DNA of 57,961 bases from JBLHKW01 sp047618565 (GCA_047618565.1 JBLHKW010000005.1:1-57961); one strand, 5' to 3'; shown: positions 26,322-35,403, counted from the stretch's first letter. The notes: generated by a model from the sequence alone, not told the origin. Translations and numbers: made by a program.

Positions 26322-27535
26322 CCAGCGACAACCCGCACGTCGTTGGCCAGGTGGTCGGCGATCTCGAGCGCGACCTCGAGGTTGGGATGGCGTGCGACGA
26401 TCCATCCGTCCCCCACCACGACCTTGCGGAAGTCCTGGCGGGCGCTCCCGATCGGCGACATCTCGATGTTCACGATGTGCTCGCCGTAGTGCGCGAGCAC
26501 GCTATCGAGTCCCTCGATGCGTGCGATGCGGTCGCCATTGCCCTGCGCGCGCTTGAAGACCATGGCGGCGTTGTAGGGCTTGTCCGTGTCCTGTGACAGG
26601 TGGCCGGTACAGACAGCCTCGGCCCAGCCCGTGAACAGGTCGATGTCCGCAGAGTAGTTCATCGCGTGCACCAGGCGCGCGCCCGGGGGGCGCGCCCCGA
26701 TCTCGCCGAAGACGGCCTCCCCATCCGGTGTAAGGAACCACTCCATGTGTGAGAAGCCCGTCTTGAAGCCCAGGGCCTTGATCACCGCATGCCCCAGCTC
26801 GCGACCTGCGCGCAGCTCGGGCCGGTCGATATCGCGGTAGCAGATGGACTGCGGGCTAACCCAGCCATGGCGCATCATGAGCGGCTTGGGCCGGTAACGG
26901 GCGATGTTCTCGAACAGGATGTTCCCGTCGGCGCAGATGGTGTCAAAGGTGAACTCCTCGCCTTCGATGTACTCCTCGACGCTGACCGCGTCGATGTGGC
27001 GCACCAGCTCGACCGCCTGCTCCAGCTCGGACTCATCCTCGATGCGATAGGTGTCGGCCGAGCCGGCCCCGTCGATCGGCTTGACGATCAACGGGTAGCC
27101 GATGCGTGCGGCGGCCTCGTGCATCTGCTCGGCCGTGGTCGCGCACGCGTGCCGTGGCGTGCGCAGGCCGGAGGCGTCGAGCATCTGTTTCATGAGCTCC
27201 TTGTCCCGGAACGGCTCGGTCTGAGCCACGGTCAGCCCGGGCACTTCCAGGGCTTCGCGCAGGTGCGCTGCAAGCAACATCCCGGGCTCCCACAGGCATT
27301 CGACCCGTCCGATCTCGTGCCCGCGCACCCAGTCGCGCACCTTGGGCACGGTCTTGCTCTCGTCCCACAGTTCGCCGACCTGCAGGTAGGCCGTCAGGCT
27401 GCGCGCCACCTCGGGATCGAGTGCTGCCTCGGGCTGGTCGCCGACGCCCAGTACGTTTGCACCCACGCGCGCCAGGCCGGCGGTGAAGAGCGGCATCTCG
27501 GCCGGAAAACCAGGTGAGATCAGTATTACATTCAC
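26318..27535 (-). CDS. ATP-grasp ligase B (L-amino-acid-ligase-like)
   Basis: A 405-residue protein from ATG 27535, 17 nt after ATP-grasp A. Order of motifs: N-terminal Rossmann-like strand (NVILISPGFP), YPLIVKPIDGAGSADT with the ATP-binding Lys, VSVEEYIEGEEFTFD, and the catalytic end SHMEWFLTPDGEAVFGEIGARPPGA, where Glu and Arg bind Mg and phosphate. This is the biotin-carboxylase/BacD-like branch that often joins amino acids. It is clearly paralogous to ATP-grasp A and D, which share HMEWF and ARPPG or CRPPG. Confidence 0.85.
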   Translation of the reverse strand: MNVILISPGFPAEMPLFTAGLARVGANVLGVGDQPEAALDPEVARSLTAYLQVGELWDESKTVPKVRDWVRGHEIGRVECLWEPGMLLAAHLREALEVPGLTVAQTEPFRDKELMKQMLDASGLRTPRHACATTAEQMHEAAARIGYPLIVKPIDGAGSADTYRIEDESELEQAVELVRHIDAVSVEEYIEGEEFTFDTICADGNILFENIARYRPKPLMMRHGWVSPQSICYRDIDRPELRAGRELGHAVIKALGFKTGFSHMEWFLTPDGEAVFGEIGARPPGARLVHAMNYSADIDLFTGWAEAVCTGHLSQDTDKPYNAAMVFKRAQGNGDRIARIEGLDSVLAHYGEHIVNIEMSPIGSARQDFRKVVVGDGWIVARHPNLEVALEIADHLANDVRVVAG

Positions 27536-27552
27536 GGCTTCATTTCCTCAGC

Positions 27553-28776
27553 TCAACCCAGCTCGACCTGGACCGTGCCCACGACTTCGGCCAGGGCTTC
27601 CTCGACCACGGACGTCTCCGGGTGACGCAGGATGACGTAGCCCTCGCCCTCGTAGCTCGATGCCTGGGGCTGCCCGATGCGCGGAATCTTGGCCTCCACG
27701 ATGAGCTCGCTGAAGCGCCGTTTGACCTCTTCGAGGCCGCGTACCTCCCGCACCCGGCCGCGGCCCTGCCCGCGCAGGTATGCGGCGCCGCAGGCGAACT
27801 GGCGCTCGGGAGGCGTGAACTGTTCCAGCACACACAGCCGTGGCCACTCGCGATAGAAATTGCGGTCGTGGGCGTAGGAGATCAGGGTCGTGAACTGCGC
27901 ACCGGGCGGCCTGGCTGCCACTTCGGAGATGGCGAGGCTGCCATCCGGGCGCCGGAACCACTCCATGTGGGTCATGCCCGCGACCATGCCGAGCGCCTTC
28001 AGGGCTTTCGTCGCCGCGTCGCGTGCGTCGCCGTACTCGTCGCCGGAGATCTCACGCGGGAGCAGCACGCACCACTGGATCCACGGGGTCTGCATGACCT
28101 CGAGCGGCGTCGGTCCGTAGCGCGAGATGGAATGAAAAAGGTGCTCGCCGCCCAGGACTACCGAGTCCAAGGAGTGCTCCTGGCCGACGATGAATTCCTC
28201 GAGCAGGACCGGCGCTCCGGCGCTCGGCGGCGCGGCGGCCAGGGCCTGTTCAAGCTCCGTGGTGTCGTCCACGCGGAATGTGTTCTTGGCGCCCGCGCCT
28301 GCGGGCGGCTTGACCACCAGCGGGAAGCCGAGATCGCGCGCGCCCTCCAGGGCGCTTGCGCTGTCGGATGCCAGGTGATGTCGCGCGCAGGGCACGCCGT
28401 TGGAGCGCAGGATGTCCTTCATGCGCGACTTGTCACGGAAGCTCTGGGCGGTGGCGACGGCCATGCCGCGGATGCTCAATTCCTGGCGTACCTGGGCCAG
28501 GGGCACCTGCAGCTGCTCGAGGATCCCGATCAGAGCATCGACCTGGCCACCGAGTGGTCCGACGCTGGCGCGCACGCCGGAGGCCAGGGTCTCGGCGTCT
28601 AGGCAGTTCTCGATCTGCTCGACGTGGGTCAGGCGCTTGCGCAGCTCCTCGGGTAGGCGCTCGGGCTTCTCCTGGGTGACGACACCCCAGCGGATGTCCT
28701 CGGACTCCAGCGCGCCTTCGAGAAATCGGAGGGTGCTCTCGAGAGCGAATGGGATTACGAATACGGCGCTTTTCAC
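27553..28776 (-). CDS. ATP-grasp ligase A (L-amino-acid-ligase-like)
   Basis: A 407-residue protein from GTG 28776, the first gene of the six-gene minus-strand operon. ATP-grasp motifs: FPLVVKPPAGAGAKNT (ATP Lys and loop), VLLEEFIVGQEHSLD, and THMEWFRRPDGSLAISEVAARPPGA as the metal-binding end. It should activate a carboxylate as acylphosphate and join it to an amine; substrates cannot be read from sequence. The putative -10 TAGAAT ends 6 nt before the start codon, predicting a leaderless mRNA. It is divergent from glgA. Confidence 0.85.
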   Translation of the reverse strand: MKSAVFVIPFALESTLRFLEGALESEDIRWGVVTQEKPERLPEELRKRLTHVEQIENCLDAETLASGVRASVGPLGGQVDALIGILEQLQVPLAQVRQELSIRGMAVATAQSFRDKSRMKDILRSNGVPCARHHLASDSASALEGARDLGFPLVVKPPAGAGAKNTFRVDDTTELEQALAAAPPSAGAPVLLEEFIVGQEHSLDSVVLGGEHLFHSISRYGPTPLEVMQTPWIQWCVLLPREISGDEYGDARDAATKALKALGMVAGMTHMEWFRRPDGSLAISEVAARPPGAQFTTLISYAHDRNFYREWPRLCVLEQFTPPERQFACGAAYLRGQGRGRVREVRGLEEVKRRFSELIVEAKIPRIGQPQASSYEGEGYVILRHPETSVVEEALAEVVGTVQVELG

Positions 28777-28782
28777 GGCATG

Positions 28783-28788
28783 ATTCTA
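28783..28788 (-). promoter_or_regulatory. -10-like TAGAAT of the ATP-grasp operon
   Basis: Reads TAGAAT on the minus strand, 6 nt before GTG 28776. The arrangement suggests leaderless transcription of the six-gene operon. Confidence 0.45.
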
Positions 28789-28919
28789 GTGGGGCAGCAC
28801 GCGAAATCGCAGCACATCTTCGCGGTCCTTGACCCGTGACAAGCAGGTCGTCTGGCTCGGACGGTGGGATTTCGATGGGGACATCCGACAGCTGGCGAGA
28901 CCCGGGCCCACGGCGTCGC

Positions 28920-28925
28920 TAACAT
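28920..28925 (+). promoter_or_regulatory. -10-like TAACAT upstream of glgA
   Basis: TAACAT on the plus strand would start transcription near 28932, before the glgA starts at 28948 and 28960. The remaining divergent gap (28789-28919) shows no gene. Confidence 0.35.
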
Positions 28926-28959
28926 GGTCGGGCTCCTGCCCCCCCCCGTGCCCATCGCC

Positions 28960-30453
28960 ATGAACCTGAAGGTCTGCCTCGTCGCCTCGGAGATCACGCC
29001 ATTCGCCAAGACCGGCGGACTGGCGGATGTGGTCGCGGGTCTGGGGCGTGCGCTCGGAAGAGAAGGTGCGGACGTGCGCCTCTTCCTGCCCCTTTACCCG
29101 CGCATCGCCACGGGTGAGTGGCAGCTCGAGGATCTGGATCCGGCAGAGGCGCCGGGCATCGACGCCCTGTCGATGACCTTCGGCGAGCGGACCCTGGCGG
29201 CCTCGATTCGGGTCACGCGCCTGCCGGGTAGCGACGTCAAGGTATACCTCGTGCGCTGCGACGAGCTGTTCCACGGCGACGAGCTCTACGGTGGTGACGA
29301 CGAGCTGTTGCGGTTTGCTCTGCTGTCCCGGGCGACGCTCGAGACTTGCCAGCGCTGGGGTTGGGCCCCGGACGTGATCCACTGCAACGACTGGCACACG
29401 GCCGCGATCCCGCTCTTCCTCAAGCTCAACTATGGCTGGGACGACCTCTTCGCCCTGACGCGCACCGTCCTGACGATCCACAACACGGGCTATCAGGGGC
29501 TGTTCCCGATCGACGTGCTCAAGGATCTCGGATGGGAGCGCAATCGCGAGCTGCTCTACCGCGAGGACGTCGACGCCGGGGTGGTGAATCTCCTGAAAAC
29601 CGGGCTGCTCTATGCCGACACGATCACGACCGTCAGTCGCACCTACGCCCGGGAGATCCAGACCGAGGACCTCGGCGCGGGCCTGCAGGACCTGTTGAGC
29701 GCGCGCTCGGACTCGCTCTTCGGCATCGTCAATGGGGTCGACTACGGCGACTGGGATCCGGCTCGCGATCCCCACATCGAGCAGCACTACAGTGCCGACG
29801 ACCTCTCGGGCAAGGCCGCGGCCAAGCGCGCCCTGCTGGAGCGCTTCGACCTGGAGCCGGAGCCGGGCGACGGACCCGGTGCGCCGCTGCTCGGGATCGT
29901 CTCGCGTATGACGGGCCAGAAGGGCTTCGAGCTCTTGCCTGATGCCCTGGCCGTGCTGCTCAAGCAGGACGGAGTGCGGCTCGTCGTGCTGGGCAGTGGC
30001 GAGGAGAAGTACGAGACCTACTTCCAGTGGCTTCGGGACACCTTCCCGGGGCGCGTGGGCGTCTACTTCGGATACAGCGAGCAGCTCGCGCACCAGATCG
30101 AGGCGGGCAGCGATCTGTTCCTGATGCCCTCCCGCTACGAACCCTGTGGCCTCAATCAGATGTACAGCCTGCGCTACGGCACGGTTCCGGTCGTGCGCCG
30201 CACGGGCGGGCTGGCCGACACGGTCGTCGATTTCGACGCGGCCACAGGCGAGGGAACCGGCTTCCTCTTCGACGAGTTCACATCCGAGGCCTTCTTCCAG
30301 GCAGCGCGCGCCGCACTCAGCGTGTACCGCCAGCCGGATGCGTGGCGCCGCCTGATGCGCAACGGGATGGCCCAGGATTTCTCCTGGGAGGCCCGGGTTC
30401 ACGACTACCTATCCCTGTACCAGAGCTTGCTGGCCACGCCCCAAGCACGCTGA
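28960..30453 (+). CDS. glgA: Glycogen synthase GlgA (GT5)
   Basis: A 497-residue ADP-glucose-dependent synthase. ATG 28960 is preferred because the expected KTGG loop then lies at residues ~16-19; GTG 28948 is an in-frame alternative. Motifs: FAKTGGLADVVAGLG (ADP-glucose loop), HCNDWHTAAIP, NGVDYGDWDP, SRMTGQKGFELL and the C-terminal SRYEPCGLNQMYSLRYGTVP with both conserved Glu/Cys region residues. GlgA uses ADP-glucose from GlgC (encoded 9 kb away). It is followed after 3 nt by ATP-grasp D, so the two are likely cotranscribed. Confidence 0.93.
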   Translation: MNLKVCLVASEITPFAKTGGLADVVAGLGRALGREGADVRLFLPLYPRIATGEWQLEDLDPAEAPGIDALSMTFGERTLAASIRVTRLPGSDVKVYLVRCDELFHGDELYGGDDELLRFALLSRATLETCQRWGWAPDVIHCNDWHTAAIPLFLKLNYGWDDLFALTRTVLTIHNTGYQGLFPIDVLKDLGWERNRELLYREDVDAGVVNLLKTGLLYADTITTVSRTYAREIQTEDLGAGLQDLLSARSDSLFGIVNGVDYGDWDPARDPHIEQHYSADDLSGKAAAKRALLERFDLEPEPGDGPGAPLLGIVSRMTGQKGFELLPDALAVLLKQDGVRLVVLGSGEEKYETYFQWLRDTFPGRVGVYFGYSEQLAHQIEAGSDLFLMPSRYEPCGLNQMYSLRYGTVPVVRRTGGLADTVVDFDAATGEGTGFLFDEFTSEAFFQAARAALSVYRQPDAWRRLMRNGMAQDFSWEARVHDYLSLYQSLLATPQAR

Positions 30454-30456
30454 TCC

Positions 30457-31677
30457 ATGCACGTCATCCTTGTCGAACCGGCCTTTCCCCGTAACCAGCG
30501 TGAGTTTGCACGCGCGCTGCACGCGGTCGGCGCGCGTGTGACGGGCATCGGCGAGGCACCGCTGGAGAGCCTGGACGGGGAACTGCGTGGATGGTTGCAC
30601 GGCTACGAGCAGGTGCCGTCCGTCACCCATCAGGCGTCCTTGCTCGACGCAGTGCGCAGGATTCAGGGGCGCGAGTGGGTCGATCGCATCGAGGCCACGG
30701 TCGAGGCGCACATCATGCCCGTCGCCCACGTGCGCGAGGCCACGGAGATTCCCGGCACGTCGACCCGGACGGCTTTCCTGTGCCGCGACAAGCCGGCGAT
30801 GAAAGAGGCCCTGCGTGAGGCCGGTGTGCCCTGTGCCCAGTCGACCGGTGCCAGCTCCCTCGAGGAGGTGCGCGACTTTGCGGAGCGCGTGGGATTCCCC
30901 CTGATTCTGAAGCCGCGCGACGCGGCGGGCGCGGCCGGCACCTACCGCGCTGACGACTCCGAGTCCCTCGAGTCGATCATGCTGGAGGTCGGGCTCGACC
31001 GCGGTGCACCCACGGCCGTGGAGGAGTTCATCGAGGGGCACGAGGGCTTTTACGACACGCTCTGCATCGACGGAGAAGTCGTGCACGACTTCGTCTGCCA
31101 CTACCATCCGGGCGTGCTCGAGGCCATGCGCACGCGCTGGATCTCGCCCCAGATCATCTGCAGCAACCGCGTCGAGAGCTCGGTCTACGACGAGGTCAAG
31201 GAGCTCGGCCAGCGCGTGGTCAAGGAACTCGGCATCGGCACGTCGGCGACCCACATGGAGTGGTTCTTCGGACCCAAGGGCCTGAAGTTCTCGGAGATCG
31301 GCTGCCGTCCGCCCGGGGTGCGCGTGTGGGATCTCTACGGCGCGGGCAACGACCTGGATCTGTACGAGGAGTGGGCCAAGGCGGTCGCGCTCGGCTCGAC
31401 CGACGCCAAGGCTTCGCGCGCCTGTGCCACCGGAATGATCGCCCTGCGGCCAGACTGCGATGGGCACATCGAGAGCTACGAGGGCGTGGAGCAGATAGAG
31501 CAGCGCTTCGGTCGCTGGATCCTCGACAAGCATTTTCCGCCCATCGGATCGCCGACCCAGCCGGCCGAGGCTGGCTACATGGCCAACGCCTGGATGCGCC
31601 TGCGCCACCGCGACGACGACGAGCTGCGCAGCATGCTCGACCAGATCGGCGAGACGATCAAGGTGCACGCGAGCTAG
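30457..31677 (+). CDS. ATP-grasp ligase D (L-amino-acid-ligase-like)
   Basis: A 406-residue protein starting 3 nt after glgA. ATP-grasp motifs: FPLILKPRDAAGAAGT, TAVEEFIEGHEGFYD, and THMEWFFGPKGLKFSEIGCRPPG. It is a paralogue of ATP-grasp A and B. Its N-terminal strand VILVEPAFPRN resembles that of B. Placement in the glgA transcript, on the other side of the shared promoter region from A, B and C, links the ligase cluster with glycogen synthesis. Substrates are unknown. Confidence 0.85.
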   Translation: MHVILVEPAFPRNQREFARALHAVGARVTGIGEAPLESLDGELRGWLHGYEQVPSVTHQASLLDAVRRIQGREWVDRIEATVEAHIMPVAHVREATEIPGTSTRTAFLCRDKPAMKEALREAGVPCAQSTGASSLEEVRDFAERVGFPLILKPRDAAGAAGTYRADDSESLESIMLEVGLDRGAPTAVEEFIEGHEGFYDTLCIDGEVVHDFVCHYHPGVLEAMRTRWISPQIICSNRVESSVYDEVKELGQRVVKELGIGTSATHMEWFFGPKGLKFSEIGCRPPGVRVWDLYGAGNDLDLYEEWAKAVALGSTDAKASRACATGMIALRPDCDGHIESYEGVEQIEQRFGRWILDKHFPPIGSPTQPAEAGYMANAWMRLRHRDDDELRSMLDQIGETIKVHAS

Positions 31678-31682
31678 CCCGG

Positions 31683-33302
31683 ATGTCGGCGCGCGTTCTC
31701 TCAATCGGCCCGCTGCTGGCGGGTCTTCTGGCCACCGGCGCCCTGCTCGGCGGGTGTGGTGCCGAGCCCGAGCGGCCGCGCCCACAACATGTCCTGTTGC
31801 TGGTGATCGACACATTGCGAGCGGATCACCTCTCCGCGTGGGGCTACGAGCGACCCACGTCCCCCAATATAGATGCACTGGCCCGGCGCGGCGTGCGCTT
31901 CTCGCGCGCGGTCTCCCAGTGTTCGTGGACGTCGCCCTCGATGGTGTCGCTCATGACGAGCCGCTACCTGGCCGGCCCGCGGCTCGATATCCCGACGGAC
32001 GTCAGGACCCTGGCCGAGCTCTTCCACGACGCCGGGTACGCGACCGCGGCCTTCATCTCAAATCCGCTGCTCGATGCGGACAACGGATTCCACCGCGGTT
32101 TCGACGCGGTGCAGCACATCCCGCCCTACGCGCCGGACGCTCCCATCATCGAGTGGATCGAGGGGCAAGCGGATGTCCCGACGTTCACCTACGTGCACCT
32201 CAACGAGGCCCACGATCCCTACGAGCCGCCGCAGGGCACGCGCCGCTGGCTGCTCGACCCGCCGCCCATTCCCGCGGACCGCCTGGCCTTCTACCAGGAC
32301 AGCGTACCGGGCCTTGCCGATGACGCGGGACTGGCGGAGATCCGTCGCTCCCTGGCCGGCTACGACGACGACGTCCTTTACTGCGACCGACGTATCGGCG
32401 CACTGGTCGGTGCCCTCGAGCGAACCGGTCAGATGGACACGAGCGCGATCGTCCTGACTGCCGACCATGGCGAGGGCTTGTGGACGCGGTTCGACTACTT
32501 CAACGGGCCGCGCGGCCAGCGTCGGCGTGAAGGCGAGGCCCCGTCGCTGACGACCAGCTTCAAGATGACCCATGGCAACCAGGTCTCTCCGGAGCTGGTG
32601 CACATTCCCCTGATCCTCGTCGCCCCGTCGGCCCTGGGCCCCTCGGCCGGTGGCCAGTCGGTGACGGACTGGGTCGAGAACGTGGACGTCGGCCCAACCC
32701 TGCTCGAGCTCTGCGGCCTCACGGACCCGGGCGGGCTGCAGGGGAGTAGCCTGCTGCGCGTGCTCGAGGATCCCGAGGACTGGCCGCGGCGCAAGCCCGT
32801 GGTGTTCTCGGCCACGCGTTTTGTCAGCTCGGTCATCACCCAGGCCGGATGGCAGCTCGTGCTGCCGAGCCTGCTCGGCGAGTGTCAGGAAGCGCTGATC
32901 GTCGAGCTGTTCGACCTCAACAACGACCCCGAAGCGCGCCACAACCTGGCCGCAGCGCACCCGGAGCGCGTGGCCGAGCTGACCGAGTTCGTGCGCGCGC
33001 GGCAGGCATCCGGCCTGCCGGGGCATGTGGATCCGAACGAGCAGACAGCGCAGCACCTCAGGGGCCTGGGCTACGCGGGGAACGGCATCATGGACGAGCC
33101 CCCGCAGGAGCTGACTGCCCTCGGCACGGCCGAGCTGCTGGCACTACTCGGCGATCGAGCGCGCGCCTGCATGGAGCGCCTCGGCTCCGCGCTGGCGCTC
33201 GAGACGCGCGACCTGGCCGCTTCCGAGCAGGCGCGTCTGGACGAGATCCTGTCGAGCGAAGAGTCCGTCGTCATACGCCGGATCTTCGACCGCAATCGCT
33301 GA
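31683..33302 (+). CDS. Sulfatase-superfamily lipoprotein (alkaline phosphatase fold)
   Basis: A 539-residue protein from ATG 31683, 5 nt after ATP-grasp D. A lipobox LLGGC gives a lipidated Cys near residue 25. The hydrolase domain has VIDTLRADHLSAWGYERPTS with metal ligands, CSWTSPSMVSLMTS near 79-92, ADHGEGL and HGNQ. The sulfatase CxPxR motif that yields formylglycine is absent; Thr/Ser in WTSPS is the likely nucleophile, as in phospho-transferring members. It may act on phosphate esters in the periplasm. Its link to the ligase cluster rests only on position. Confidence 0.8.
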   Translation: MSARVLSIGPLLAGLLATGALLGGCGAEPERPRPQHVLLLVIDTLRADHLSAWGYERPTSPNIDALARRGVRFSRAVSQCSWTSPSMVSLMTSRYLAGPRLDIPTDVRTLAELFHDAGYATAAFISNPLLDADNGFHRGFDAVQHIPPYAPDAPIIEWIEGQADVPTFTYVHLNEAHDPYEPPQGTRRWLLDPPPIPADRLAFYQDSVPGLADDAGLAEIRRSLAGYDDDVLYCDRRIGALVGALERTGQMDTSAIVLTADHGEGLWTRFDYFNGPRGQRRREGEAPSLTTSFKMTHGNQVSPELVHIPLILVAPSALGPSAGGQSVTDWVENVDVGPTLLELCGLTDPGGLQGSSLLRVLEDPEDWPRRKPVVFSATRFVSSVITQAGWQLVLPSLLGECQEALIVELFDLNNDPEARHNLAAAHPERVAELTEFVRARQASGLPGHVDPNEQTAQHLRGLGYAGNGIMDEPPQELTALGTAELLALLGDRARACMERLGSALALETRDLAASEQARLDEILSSEESVVIRRIFDRNR

Positions 33303-33315
33303 GGACCGGCGCAGG

Positions 33316-33987
33316 TCAGCGCGGCGGATCGAGCTGATCCAGGAAGGCCGCGTAGCTTGCCCGCCAGCGTTCGACCGTCGCGTTCGGTCCCGTCAGCTTG
33401 ACGTAGTAGGTCTTCGCGCCCGCCTCGACCACCGTTCCGATCAGGCGCCAGCCGGGCTTGTCGGCCGCATCTACTCCGCCGGGCATGGCCGGAGCGACGA
33501 AGTGCCCGCTGATGTCGACCGTGTGGAAGGTCATGCCGTCGCGCTCGCGCGGTTCTGCGGCCGTGCTCGCCTCGCTCCCATCCTCCTGCTCGAACATCTG
33601 TGTCCAGCGCGCGATGTTGCTGTCCACGTCTCCCGCTGCGCCGCCGAACGAGAAGACGACCAGCGCCGCGTCTTCCGCGTCACCCGCTTCGCGCGGAAGC
33701 CTAAACTGCGCCAGGCGCATCTTGTTGTCGAGCTCCTGGCGAATCCAGCCCGGCTGCTCAGGGAAGCCCGGGTGCTGCTCCGCCACGGGCTCGGCATCCT
33801 CGTCCGAGGGTTGGACCGTGGGTGCGGGCGGCTCGGATTCCGAAATGGGCTCGGCTTCGGGCGTCGCCTGGGCCTCAGCCTGCGCGCCCGCGTCCGTCAC
33901 TGCGGGCGATTCTCCGCCCGAGCATCCGGCCGGGATGCAGGCAAGCGCGGTCAGGGCGACGCTGATGGGAATGGAACAGGTAGACAC
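33316..33987 (-). CDS. Lipoprotein of unknown function
   Basis: A 223-residue protein from GTG 33987 with AAAGGAG 7 nt upstream. The signal peptide ends in lipobox PAGC (Cys ~22). A Pro/Glu-rich linker to ~70 precedes a globular domain with MRLAQFRLPREAGDAEDAALVV and GGAAGDVDSNIARWTQMF, a pattern I associate with a recurring family of planctomycete and related lipoproteins. No function is assigned. It is convergent with the sulfatase-like gene (13 bp). Confidence 0.7.
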   Translation of the reverse strand: MSTCSIPISVALTALACIPAGCSGGESPAVTDAGAQAEAQATPEAEPISESEPPAPTVQPSDEDAEPVAEQHPGFPEQPGWIRQELDNKMRLAQFRLPREAGDAEDAALVVFSFGGAAGDVDSNIARWTQMFEQEDGSEASTAAEPRERDGMTFHTVDISGHFVAPAMPGGVDAADKPGWRLIGTVVEAGAKTYYVKLTGPNATVERWRASYAAFLDQLDPPR

Positions 33988-34020
33988 GGGCAGGCTCCTT
34001 TGGGTCGGATGGTTGCGGCG

Positions 34021-34026
34021 AGTCTA
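34021..34026 (-). promoter_or_regulatory. -10-like TAGACT of the lipoprotein gene
   Basis: TAGACT on the minus strand, ~33 nt before GTG 33987. Unlike the leaderless cases, this gene has a leader with a Shine-Dalgarno sequence. Confidence 0.4.
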
Positions 34027-34057
34027 GCGCGCCCGGCGGCCCGGAACCTAGCAGGCC

Positions 34058-34202
34058 GTGGTGGAAGTCACGACGCGCTAGAATCCGCCAGGATCCGCCC
34101 TGGCGGCGTTACGCTTCCTCCGAGTATCCACAAACACGCATCGTCAGCGCGCCTTGCCATGACGAGCCCTTACGGCCTCGATCCCGCCGTGACTTCCACC
34201 AC
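34058..34202. repeat. Palindromic element B (shares a core with element A)
   Basis: Bounded by a perfect 15-bp inverted repeat: GTGGTGGAAGTCACG (34058-34072) and CGTGACTTCCACCAC (34188-34202). A perfect hairpin CCGCCAGG-ATCCGC-CCTGGCGG lies at 34085-34106. The core beginning TATCCACAAACACGCATCGTC near 34125 and ending GCGCCTTGCCA matches element A at 29 of 35 positions, while the outer arms differ completely. It lies between modC and a lipoprotein gene. Confidence 0.6.
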
Positions 34203-34242
34203 CGCGTGCCAGGGCAGTCCGCCGGCGCGCTCCGGCGGACCG

Positions 34243-35403
34243 TCATTTCGGAGCCTGGGATCCGTCGTCGTACAGGCGGCAGCTCGCCGCCTTGATCACG
34301 AGGTGCACGGGGCACCCGACTTCAACTCCCAGCTGGGCGGGCGTGTCGGCCGTGACCTCGACGGTGACGGGCGTGTCGTCGGCTTCGAGGCGCGTCTCGA
34401 TCAGGGCCAGTTGCTCGCTGCGGTGGATCGCCGTCACCTGTGCGGCCAGCAGGTTGCGTGCGGACAGGCCGCGTGGTGGCTCGGTCGCGATGATGATCTC
34501 GTGCGCAGGAATACCGACGAGCTTCGGGCCGGGCTGGATCTTTCCCGGCTCCCCGGACGGCAACAGGGTGAGCGGGACCCGTCGGTTGCCGCTGCCGATC
34601 CAGACCCGTAGCCCGGACTGCTCGTCGCTCTCCATGTTGCAGGACAGGACGTTCTCGAAACCCTGCTGGGCGGCCAGGGGGAAGACCTCCGGGTCGGTCA
34701 GGACCGCCTGGGGGCGGCCGCGCGCGATCACGCGTCCGGCGCGCAGCACGATCAGGTCGTCGCACAGGGCCTGCACCTCGAGGGGATCGTGGGAAACGAG
34801 CAGCATGGGGATCTGGAACTCGTGCCGCATGCGTTGCAGGAACGGCAGCAGCTTGCGGCGCATCGGCAGGTCCAGGGACGCCAGGGGCTCATCGAGCAGC
34901 AGCAGTCGCGGGCCCGAACACAGTGCGCGCCCGAGCGCGACGCGTTGCCGTTCACCGCCGGAGAGTCCGTGCACATCACGCCCCAGCAATCCGTCGAGCT
35001 CGAGCAGCGCGATGACCGTCTTGAAGGTATGTTCGACGCCGCCCTGCTGCTGCGCTCGGCGCGCCCCCGCAAGAAGGTTGCCGCGCACGTCGAGGTGCGG
35101 AAAGAGCAGTCCATCCTGGGGCACGTAGCCGATATGGCGTGCCTCGGGCCGCACGTTGAGGCGCGGCGTATCTCGCAGCCAGGACTCCCCGGCGAATCGA
35201 ATCTGACCGCGTGCCTGACGCCGCAGGCCGGCCACGGACTCGAGCAAACTGGTCTTTCCAGAGCCCGAGGCCCCGAAGATGCCGGTCACGCGCGCGGCGC
35301 TGGTGAAGGCCACGTCGAGCTCGAAGCGATCGAGCGAGAGCTGCAGATCGATCTCGAGCGGGCCGTCCGCGCTGGCGTTCGCGGAGGACGTGGCGTGGCT
35401 CAT
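34243..35403 (-). CDS. modC: Molybdate ABC transporter ATPase
   Basis: A 386-residue protein from ATG 35403 (ATGA overlap with modB). Walker A GASGSGKTS near residue 45, signature LSGGERQRVALGRAL, and Walker B LLLLDEPLASLD. The C-terminal ~120 residues form a TOBE/Mop-like domain (GLSARNLLAAQVTAI) that binds oxyanion in ModC. Together with ModB and ModA it drives ATP-dependent molybdate (or tungstate) uptake. Length is normal for ModC. Confidence 0.9.
   Translation of the reverse strand: MSHATSSANASADGPLEIDLQLSLDRFELDVAFTSAARVTGIFGASGSGKTSLLESVAGLRRQARGQIRFAGESWLRDTPRLNVRPEARHIGYVPQDGLLFPHLDVRGNLLAGARRAQQQGGVEHTFKTVIALLELDGLLGRDVHGLSGGERQRVALGRALCSGPRLLLLDEPLASLDLPMRRKLLPFLQRMRHEFQIPMLLVSHDPLEVQALCDDLIVLRAGRVIARGRPQAVLTDPEVFPLAAQQGFENVLSCNMESDEQSGLRVWIGSGNRRVPLTLLPSGEPGKIQPGPKLVGIPAHEIIIATEPPRGLSARNLLAAQVTAIHRSEQLALIETRLEADDTPVTVEVTADTPAQLGVEVGCPVHLVIKAASCRLYDDGSQAPK

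Noticed and set aside
28786..30402. 538-codon minus-strand ORF opposite glgA
   Set aside because: glgA motifs on the plus strand are unambiguous; the antisense product has none.
31683..33302. Classical formylglycine sulfatase
   Set aside because: The CxPxR motif required for formylglycine is absent; WTSPS occupies the site.
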